From Flavobacteriaceae bacterium (GTDB taxonomy: Bacteria; Bacteroidota; Bacteroidia; Flavobacteriales; Flavobacteriaceae): a DNA stretch of 8,081 nucleotides. Below are positions 1 through 5,005 of the stretch, one piece after another. A program made the position numbers and the translations under genes. The first letter of the stretch is position 1, and each line of letters starts with the position of its first letter. The stretch covers positions 1-8,081 of the forward strand of contig CATEMS010000257.1 of assembly GCA_949507465.1 (NCBI GenBank), read 5' to 3'. Below the pieces are notes generated by a model. That model was not told where the DNA came from and ran no database searches. It was given only the letters and a program-made list of their open reading frames with translations.

Positions 1-115
1 GTCTTTTAGAAAAATACTTCATTATATAGGGAGCTGCGAGTTTTAAAATAAATTTTAAACTGTAGTACACTAACAGTATTATTGATATCGTTTTAATAAA
101 TGCAATCATAACCAT
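1..115 (-). CDS. Small membrane protein, DUF4834-like (partial, 3' end outside window)
   Basis: An open frame on the minus strand starts at ATG 115-113, or at a second ATG at 109-107, and runs off the left edge after 38 codons. An in-frame TGA lies four codons upstream of the first ATG, so the N-terminus is fixed to one of these two. Residues 4-24 (IAFIKTISIILLVYYSLKF) form one hydrophobic segment. A basic stretch follows (KLAAPYIMKYFSKR), suggesting a single N-terminal membrane anchor with the rest on the positive, cytoplasmic side. This pattern resembles the N-terminus of DUF4834 proteins, a small flavobacterial family of unknown function, as I remember them. It is divergent from the outer-membrane protein gene, and an exact TAnnTTTG element lies just upstream. 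The function is unknown and the C-terminal part is not visible. Confidence 0.6.
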   Translation of the reverse strand, partial: MVMIAFIKTISIILLVYYSLKFILKLAAPYIMKYFSKR

Positions 116-125
116 AAACAGGACT

Positions 126-133
126 CAAAAATA
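126..133 (-). promoter_or_regulatory. Putative Bacteroidota -7 element for the left-edge gene
   Basis: On the minus strand this reads TATTTTTG, an exact match to TAnnTTTG, 10 bp upstream of the first ATG (115). A TTG for the -33 box is not at ideal spacing; candidates lie about 12 and 25 bp upstream. The implied leader is very short, which would favour the second ATG (109). Confidence 0.4.
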
Positions 134-162
134 CAAATAGTGCCACAAAAACCGCGAACAAG

Positions 163-203
163 GGTATTAAATAAATGATAAATCTTATATCTTTGGTATT
201 AAA
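163..203. repeat. 9-bp direct repeat bracketing the barrel-gene promoter
   Basis: GGTATTAAA occurs at 163-171 and again at 195-203, 32 bp apart (about three helical turns). The first copy covers the expected -33 region and the second overlaps the end of the -7 element and the likely transcription start. This could be a paired regulator site or chance in AT-rich DNA. Confidence 0.4.
188..195 (+). promoter_or_regulatory. Putative Bacteroidota -7 element for the barrel-GNAT operon
   Basis: TATCTTTG is an exact TAnnTTTG match 16 bp upstream of the ATG at 212, a spacing common for flavobacterial genes. The -33 box is weak (TTA at 167-169 instead of TTG). No Shine-Dalgarno sequence precedes the ATG, as is usual in this phylum. 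Confidence 0.55.
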
Positions 204-211
204 CAACATCT

Positions 212-1210
212 ATGAAATCTGTTTCTTTTCTTCTTACCATCCTTGCTCTATCTTCATGTTTTATAGCATCTGGGCAGTATACAGAAACAATAAACAACAA
301 CAGACCGGGGGGTTCTCATGGGGCATTTTCTGTGGGTACAAATGTATTACAGTTTGAAACTGGATTTGGTATAGGCCAAGAAGACCACGTTTTATTGAAA
401 ACCCAAACAGACGCATTTTCTTTAGATTACAGTGCCCGTTTTGGGTTTTGGAAAGAAGAACTCGAAGTAATTTTAACTGGAGAATTTCAATCAAATACCA
501 TTACAGATACTCGAAGTGGTGCAAGCAATGTATATGACCAACGTAATTTTAGGTCCAATACCCTTGGAATAAAATACCTTGTATATGATCCCTATATAAA
601 ACGTGAGTTAAATGGACCAAATTTATTAAGCTGGAAGGCAAACAATAGATTTAGCTGGGATGAGTTAATACCAGCAATATCAATTTATGCAGGCGCAAAT
701 TTTGACAGCGCTAACAATGCATTTACACCAGAAGATCCCTTTACCATAAGCCCTAAGGTATCTATACAAACCCAAAATAACTTTAAAAGTGGCTTTGTGC
801 TGGTGACTAACATAATTGCAGATAGATTTACGACTCAAACCCCAACCTACGGGTACATTGTAACGTTAACCTACTGTATTTCTGATTGGTTTTCCTTATT
901 TGCAGAAAAACAAGGCTTTGACAGTGATTTTTATGCTGATAATATCGTTCGCTTTGGCGCTGCCGCCCTTATTACTAAAGACTGGCAAGTTGATGCTTCT
1001 TTATTATACAGTTTAAAAGACACTCCGTCAAGAACTTATGGTCGCATTGGAGTGTCCTACCGTTTTGATTTTCACGACAGTGACGAATTTTTAGAAGAAA
1101 AAGGAAAGGCTGGGAGAGAAATTAAAAAGGTTGAAAAAGAAAAAGCCAAAAGAGAAAAAAGGAAAAAAAAGGATTACTTTGAGGTTGATGACGATAATGA
1201 CGGTCTTTAG
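212..1210 (+). CDS. Outer-membrane beta-barrel protein, 'transporter'/Phenol_MetA_deg-like
   Basis: This is a 332-residue exported protein. Residues 1-20 are a signal peptide with probable signal peptidase I cleavage near A19-S20-G21, just before QYTETINNNRPGG, the N-terminal signature of a flavobacterial outer-membrane family usually annotated simply as 'transporter'. LSSC (13-16) also fits a lipobox, so lipidation at C16 cannot be excluded. From about residue 36 to 287 the sequence alternates short aromatic-rich strands and polar loops, and the last strand (TYGRIGVSYRFDF, 275-287) ends in Phe as in a barrel closure. An unusual tail follows: a lysine/glutamate-rich stretch (about 298-320), then DDDNDG (326-331). 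The likely substrate is unknown and the family name implies no proven phenol role. The GNAT gene starts 33 bp downstream with no terminator between, so the two are probably co-transcribed. The start is supported by the signal peptide and the promoter spacing. Confidence 0.75.
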   Translation: MKSVSFLLTILALSSCFIASGQYTETINNNRPGGSHGAFSVGTNVLQFETGFGIGQEDHVLLKTQTDAFSLDYSARFGFWKEELEVILTGEFQSNTITDTRSGASNVYDQRNFRSNTLGIKYLVYDPYIKRELNGPNLLSWKANNRFSWDELIPAISIYAGANFDSANNAFTPEDPFTISPKVSIQTQNNFKSGFVLVTNIIADRFTTQTPTYGYIVTLTYCISDWFSLFAEKQGFDSDFYADNIVRFGAAALITKDWQVDASLLYSLKDTPSRTYGRIGVSYRFDFHDSDEFLEEKGKAGREIKKVEKEKAKREKRKKKDYFEVDDDNDGL

Positions 1211-1243
1211 TGGTCGTGTAATACAATCAACGCACATAGATAT

Positions 1244-2362
1244 ATGATTACATTAAAAGAAGTTACTACCCATAAACAGCTGATACAGTTTGTAAAGTTT
1301 CCTTTCAAGCTTTATAAAGACTGCCCGTATTGGGTGCCACCCCTTATTAAAGAAGAACTTGAAACCTTAGATAAGAAAAAAAATCCTGTTTTTAATAATG
1401 CAGAAGCCAGTTACTTTCTTGCTTACAATAATGACCGTATTGTAGGGCGGATTGCAGTAATTTTAAACCATATAGAAATTGATGAAATTGGCAAAAAGAA
1501 AGTGCGTTTTGGATGGTTAGACATGGTTGATGATATTGAGGTAACAAAAGTATTACTCAATAAAGCCTATGAAATTGGTGCCAAATACAATCTATCTTAC
1601 ATCGAGGGACCTGTAGGGTTCAGCAATATGGAAAAGGCAGGTATTTTGACCAGTGGTTTTCAAGAATCAAACACCATGATTACCTGGTACCAATACCCCT
1701 ACTATGCATCTCATTTTGAGCAGTTAGGGTATAAAAAGCAAGCTACATGGGTAGAATTTAAATTAACCATACCACCAGTTCTTGTAGAAAGAGTTGAGCG
1801 ATTTTCTAGTATTATACAAAAACGATATGGCCTATCAGTTATTGATTTTAAAAGCAAAAAAGATATATTACCCTATGTAGATCAAATGTTTGAATTACTT
1901 AATAAAACCTATAACAAACTTCAAACATTTGTGCCCATACAGCAGTACCAAATAGATTATTACAAGCAAAAGTATTTTAGTTTTATACAACCAGATTATA
2001 TTTCTTGTATACAAGACAAAGAAGGAAAACTTATCGCATTTTCGATTGTTATGCCTTCCTTTAGTAAAGCGTTAAAAAAGGCAAATGGGTCACTTTTGCC
2101 TTTTGGGTGGTATCACCTATTACAGGCTCAGAGAAAAAACAATCGTGCCTCTTTGTACCTTATTGGCATTGATCCAGAGTATCAAGGCAAAGGAGTTACT
2201 GCCATTATTTTTGAACAGGTACAATTACTTTTTAATGCCAAAGGAATTGATAAGGTAGAAACCAACCCAGAGTTAATAGAAAACACTGCTGTACAACAAA
2301 TGTGGAAAGATTACAATCCAGTGCAACACAAACAGCGCAGTACCTTTAAAAAAATGTTGTAA
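1244..2362 (+). CDS. Double-domain GNAT-fold acyltransferase, bCerS/YghO-like; candidate sulfonolipid N-acyltransferase
   Basis: A 372-residue soluble protein with no signal peptide. Seen in the sequence: an N-terminal region with YKDCPYWVPPL (24-34), KKNPVFNNAEASYFLA (45-60), VGRIAV (67-72) and EGPVGFSNMEKAGIL (121-135). A C-terminal GNAT domain has the acyl-CoA loop region GIDPEYQGKGVT (308-319), then ETNPELIENTAV (339-350), and ends HKQRSTFKK. This order (WVPPL, KNP.F..AE, GR.A, GP..FS..E.G, QGKG, E.N, basic tail) is what I recall for the YghO-like family that includes the Caulobacter ceramide synthase bCerS (CCNA_01212), which N-acylates a sphingoid base. Facing probable capB and capA across a shared terminator, it is inferred to N-acylate capnine or a related long-chain base. 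The second Gly/Ala of the usual Q/RxxGxG/A motif is Thr319. Other acyl transfers are possible. The family is fairly sure; the substrate is inference. Confidence 0.7.
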   Translation: MITLKEVTTHKQLIQFVKFPFKLYKDCPYWVPPLIKEELETLDKKKNPVFNNAEASYFLAYNNDRIVGRIAVILNHIEIDEIGKKKVRFGWLDMVDDIEVTKVLLNKAYEIGAKYNLSYIEGPVGFSNMEKAGILTSGFQESNTMITWYQYPYYASHFEQLGYKKQATWVEFKLTIPPVLVERVERFSSIIQKRYGLSVIDFKSKKDILPYVDQMFELLNKTYNKLQTFVPIQQYQIDYYKQKYFSFIQPDYISCIQDKEGKLIAFSIVMPSFSKALKKANGSLLPFGWYHLLQAQRKNNRASLYLIGIDPEYQGKGVTAIIFEQVQLLFNAKGIDKVETNPELIENTAVQQMWKDYNPVQHKQRSTFKKML

Positions 2363-2387
2363 TAGCTACTTTTTAAACCATACTAAC

Positions 2388-2420
2388 AAAAAAACCACCC
2401 TGTAGAGGTGGTTTCTTTTT
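2388..2420. terminator. Bidirectional rho-independent terminator between convergent genes
   Basis: AAACCACC (2392-2399) and GGTGGTTT (2407-2414) form a perfect 8-bp stem with the 7-nt loop CTGTAGA. The plus strand continues with a T-tract (2416-2420). The minus strand runs into T's encoded by the A-run at 2388-2394. It lies 26 bp after the GNAT stop and 15 bp after the alpha-oxoamine synthase stop, serving both transcripts. Confidence 0.85.
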
Positions 2421-2434
2421 GTATTTAATTTGAG

Positions 2435-3694
2435 TTAATCTGCAAAAGCAGCTGCGACTGATGCAGATAACCTTTTGTAGGTTCCATTTTCCAGACGCTC
2501 TCTAATGCCAGAAAATGCTTTTAGGGTTAGCTCAATATCCTCCATGGTGTGAGATGCTGTAGGTATCAAACGCAATAAAATTAAACCCTTAGGAATAACT
2601 GGATACACAACAATAGAAGTGAATACCCCATAATTTTCACGTAAATCCTTTACCAGTGCCATTGCCTCTGGCACAGACCCCTTTAAATAAACTGGGGTAA
2701 CACAACTTTGAGTAGTACCCAAATCAAACCCTCGCTCTCTTAACCCACCTTGCAATGCATGAACATTTTCCCAGAGTTTGTCTTTATATTTTGTACTTGA
2801 GCGCATCATATCTAGACGCTTTAAGGCCCCAACCACCAATTGCATTTGTAAAGACTTTGCAAACATTTGAGATCTTAGATTGTATTTTAAGTAATCCATG
2901 ATTTCTTTGTCTGCAGCAATAAAAGCTCCTGTACTAGCCAAAGATTTGGCAAAAGTTGCAAAGTACACGTCTATATCGTCCTGAACGCCTTGCTCCTGCC
3001 CTGCTCCTGCTCCTGTTTTACCAAGAGTTCCAAAACCGTGGGCATCATCAACAAATAACCTGAAATTGTACTTTTTCTTTAAAGCAACAATTTCCTTTAA
3101 TTTTCCTTGTTCACCACGCATTCCAAAAACTCCTTCAGAGATAAGTAAAATTCCTCCCCCAGTTTTTTCAGCCATCTTTGTGGCACGTGACAAGTTTTTC
3201 TCGATACTTTCTAGATCATTGTGCTTGTAGGTAAAGCGCTGGCCCATATGCAAACGTACACCATCAATTATACAAGCATGAGCATCAACGTCATATACAA
3301 TTACGTCATTTTTTGAAACTAGCGCATCTATGGTAGAGACCATTCCTTGGTATCCAAAATTTAATAAATAAGCCGCCTCTTTGTAAACAAAGTCTGCCAA
3401 TTCATTTTCAAGTTGTTCATGTAAATCTGTGTGGCCACTCATCATTCTTGCTCCCATTGGATAGGCAGAACCATAGGTGGCAGCAGCCTGAGCATCTACC
3501 TCACGTACCGCAGGATCATTGGCTAGACCTAAGTAATCATTGACACTCCAGGTGATTACCTCCTTGCCATTAAATTTCATACGGTTGGAGATGGGTCCTT
3601 CTAATTTTGGAAACACAAAATATCCCTCAGCAACATCTGCCCACTTCCCTAAAGGCCCTTTGTCTTTGTATATCTTATCAAATAAATCTTTCAT
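2435..3694 (-). CDS. capB: Alpha-oxoamine synthase; probable cysteate fatty acyltransferase (CapB)
   Basis: A 419-residue cytosolic PLP enzyme of fold type I. Members (SPT, KBL, BioF, ALAS) carry out decarboxylating Claisen condensation of an amino acid with an acyl thioester. Visible active-site residues are H139 in YDVDAHACIIDG (ring stacking), D216 and H219 in VDDAHG, and K250 in FATFAKSLASTG (Schiff base). The H219-K250 gap of 31 equals that of Sphingomonas SPT (H234-K265). The segment YPMGARMMSGHTDLHEQLE (79-97) differs from the GSRFLNGT form I recall in Bacteroides SPT. The cysteine-synthase-like gene upstream suggests that the amino acid is L-cysteate, giving 3-ketocapnine for sulfonolipids, as shown for Flavobacterium johnsoniae Fjoh_2419 and Capnocytophaga CapB. 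Length is normal and the start is supported by a TAnnTTTG element 28 bp upstream. SPT or 2-amino-3-ketobutyrate ligase remains possible. Confidence 0.78.
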   Translation of the reverse strand: MKDLFDKIYKDKGPLGKWADVAEGYFVFPKLEGPISNRMKFNGKEVITWSVNDYLGLANDPAVREVDAQAAATYGSAYPMGARMMSGHTDLHEQLENELADFVYKEAAYLLNFGYQGMVSTIDALVSKNDVIVYDVDAHACIIDGVRLHMGQRFTYKHNDLESIEKNLSRATKMAEKTGGGILLISEGVFGMRGEQGKLKEIVALKKKYNFRLFVDDAHGFGTLGKTGAGAGQEQGVQDDIDVYFATFAKSLASTGAFIAADKEIMDYLKYNLRSQMFAKSLQMQLVVGALKRLDMMRSSTKYKDKLWENVHALQGGLRERGFDLGTTQSCVTPVYLKGSVPEAMALVKDLRENYGVFTSIVVYPVIPKGLILLRLIPTASHTMEDIELTLKAFSGIRERLENGTYKRLSASVAAAFAD

Positions 3695-3722
3695 TAATAT
3701 ATGTTGGTTTGAAAATACTCAG

Positions 3723-3730
3723 CAAAATTA
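3723..3730 (-). promoter_or_regulatory. Putative -7 element for capB
   Basis: The minus strand reads TAATTTTG, an exact TAnnTTTG match, 28 bp upstream of the capB ATG. No TTG is seen at the usual -33 spacing. Together with the terminator-like hairpin after capA, it suggests that capB has its own transcript. Confidence 0.45.
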
Positions 3731-3846
3731 GTCAATTTTATTCTCTTTATTTAGTTAATGTTTTGTTGGAATTTTAAATGTTGTAAACAAAGAATAAACA
3801 AACACAAAGCTCAGAAGGGATAAAACTTTAGTTTATCTTTTGGCAT

Positions 3847-3869
3847 AAAAACACTAAGGGCTTTTAGTG
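3847..3869 (-). terminator. Probable weak terminator after capA
   Basis: On the minus strand CACTAA and TTAGTG form a 6-bp stem (3852-3857 with 3864-3869) with loop AAGCCC, followed directly by TTTTT (3851-3847). It lies about 28 bp after the capA stop. The stem is AT-rich, so termination may be partial and read-through into capB is possible. Confidence 0.45.
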
Positions 3870-3897
3870 GGGTTTTAAAAAAAGTCGGTAAGAGGGG

Positions 3898-4935
3898 TTA
3901 CTTTAATTGGGAGCTAGGAGCTTTGGATTGTTGTTGGCTGTCAAGAAATCCTTGATCTTGCATCCAATTTTCACTGTAAATTTTACTCATATACCTAGAG
4001 CCATGATCAGGAAACACAACTACAATATTGCTTGTTGAATCAAAAACTCCCTCCTGATTTAATTGCTTTAATCCTTGCATGGCAGCGCCACTTGTGTAAC
4101 CAACAAACAGCCCCTCTGTTGTAGCAAGCTCTCGAGCTGTAAGTGCGCTACTTTGGTCTGTAACTTTTACAAAACGATCTATACTTTCAAAGTCTGTTGC
4201 CGTTGGTATTAAGTTTTTGCCTAGACCTTCTATTCTGTAGGGGTAAATTTCATCTTTATCAACCTCTCCAGTTTCATGGTATTTCTTTAAAACAGAACCA
4301 TAGGCATCTATACCTATAATTTGTACCTGAGGGTTTTGTTGTTTTAAATAACGAGCAATCCCAGATATGGTTCCGCCGGTTCCGCTGCATGCTACCAAAT
4401 GCGTTATTTGACCATTTGTTTGTTCCCAGATTTCTTTACCTGTTGTTTGGTAATGAGCCTCAGTATTTAATGAATTGAAGTATTGGTTTATGTATATAGA
4501 ACCAGGTGTTTTTTTATGGATAGCTTTGGCAACTTCATAATACGATCTAGGATCGTCTGCACTTACATGCGCAGGACAAACATGTACCTGTGCTCCCATG
4601 CTTCTGAGCATATCTATTTTATCTTTAGAAGATTTTGAGCTCACCGCCAAGATACATTTGTATCCCTTAACAATGCTTACCATTGCAATGCTAAAGCCAG
4701 TATTTCCGCTAGTGGTTTCAATAATAGTATCTCCTGGCTTTAAAATTCCCTTTTTTTCTGCTTGTTCTAAAATATAGAGGGCTATTCTATCTTTAGAAGA
4801 ATGTCCAGGATTAATGGCCTCCAATTTAACATAGAAATTTCCCTTAAAACCCGCTGTTATTTTGTTAAGCTCAATAAGAGGTGTATTCCCAATGAGTTCT
4901 AGGATATTTTTATGTGCTTTAATTTGTTTGCTCAT
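3898..4935 (-). CDS. capA: Cysteine synthase/CBS-family PLP enzyme; probable cysteate synthase (CapA)
   Basis: A 345-residue cytosolic fold-type II PLP enzyme doing beta-replacement on serine-derived substrates. Motifs in order: IGNTPLIEL (15-23); NPGHSSKDR (42-50) with Schiff-base K48; substrate loop TSGNTG (75-80); phosphate-cradle SGTGGT (184-189); YRIEGLGKN (233-241); [12 protein letters not shown] (274-285); [10 protein letters not shown] (309-318). The EGLG and PDxGSRYMSK stretches are more like the cystathionine beta-synthase core than CysK, but the CBS regulatory domain pair is absent. Its place just upstream of an alpha-oxoamine synthase points to cysteate synthase, which in Capnocytophaga CapA joins O-phosphoserine and sulfite to make L-cysteate for capnine. 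Ordinary cysteine synthase or a CBS-core enzyme in transsulfuration is the main alternative. The last 20 or so residues are a low-complexity Gln/Ser tail. A promoter element and an inverted repeat lie in the 70 bp upstream. Confidence 0.72.
   Translation of the reverse strand: MSKQIKAHKNILELIGNTPLIELNKITAGFKGNFYVKLEAINPGHSSKDRIALYILEQAEKKGILKPGDTIIETTSGNTGFSIAMVSIVKGYKCILAVSSKSSKDKIDMLRSMGAQVHVCPAHVSADDPRSYYEVAKAIHKKTPGSIYINQYFNSLNTEAHYQTTGKEIWEQTNGQITHLVACSGTGGTISGIARYLKQQNPQVQIIGIDAYGSVLKKYHETGEVDKDEIYPYRIEGLGKNLIPTATDFESIDRFVKVTDQSSALTARELATTEGLFVGYTSGAAMQGLKQLNQEGVFDSTSNIVVVFPDHGSRYMSKIYSENWMQDQGFLDSQQQSKAPSSQLK
3909..3923. repeat. Short tandem repeat in the 3' end of capA
   Basis: GGAGCTA (3910-3916) is followed directly by GGAGCTT (3917-3923). 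These bases encode part of the C-terminal SKAPSS segment. Similar GGAGCT-type short repeats occur dispersed at gene ends in some flavobacterial genomes as I recall, so this may be a fragment of one that entered the reading frame. Only two units are present. Confidence 0.3.
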
Positions 4936-4947
4936 ACAGAAATTTCG

Positions 4948-4980
4948 TTACAAGCCACTATATAATTTGGCTCATTGTAA
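4948..4980 (-). promoter_or_regulatory. Inverted repeat/hairpin in the capA 5' leader
   Basis: TTACAAGCCA (4948-4957) is mirrored by TGGC (4968-4971) and TTGTAA (4975-4980), giving ten base pairs with a 3-nt bulge and a 10-nt AT-rich loop. It starts about 7 bp downstream of the capA -7 element and ends 12 bp before the ATG, so it would occupy the first bases of the mRNA. No T-tract follows on the minus strand, arguing against a terminator for the upstream gene. It could be an operator or a leader hairpin. Confidence 0.45.
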
Positions 4981-4986
4981 GCGTGG

Positions 4987-4994
4987 CAAAGATA
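4987..4994 (-). promoter_or_regulatory. Putative -7 element for capA
   Basis: The minus strand reads TATCTTTG, the same octamer as at 188-195, and matches TAnnTTTG exactly. It sits in the 70-bp gap after the oligopeptidase B stop, 51 bp before the capA ATG. No TTG at -33 spacing is evident. It suggests that capA need not depend on read-through from the upstream gene. Confidence 0.5.
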
Positions 4995-5005
4995 CATAAA
5001 TATTA

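Noticed and set aside
175..494. Open frames at 175-357 (plus) and 261-494 (minus).
   Set aside because: Both overlap the signal peptide and first strands of the barrel gene in other frames and look like shadows.
1151..1247. Possible programmed or erroneous frameshift at the A6/A8 runs near the end of the barrel gene; the +1 frame stays open to a TGA overlapping the GNAT ATG (ATGA).
   Set aside because: The zero-frame end (DDDNDG then stop) looks natural, the alternative 20-odd residues have no recognisable character, and no stimulatory structure is seen. The ATGA overlap is probably chance.
2435..3694. Plain assignment as serine palmitoyltransferase, BioF or KBL.
   Set aside because: Possible from motifs alone, but the adjacent cysteine-synthase-type gene and the GARMMSG segment favour the cysteate-using clade. 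It is kept as an alternative in the annotation.
3540..3731. Open frame on the plus strand inside the start of capB.
   Set aside because: It is antisense to well-supported coding sequence, and its product has no domain character.
4948..4980. Terminator for oligopeptidase B.
   Set aside because: The stem is bulged, has a 10-nt loop and no T-tract on the minus strand, and lies downstream of a promoter-like element.
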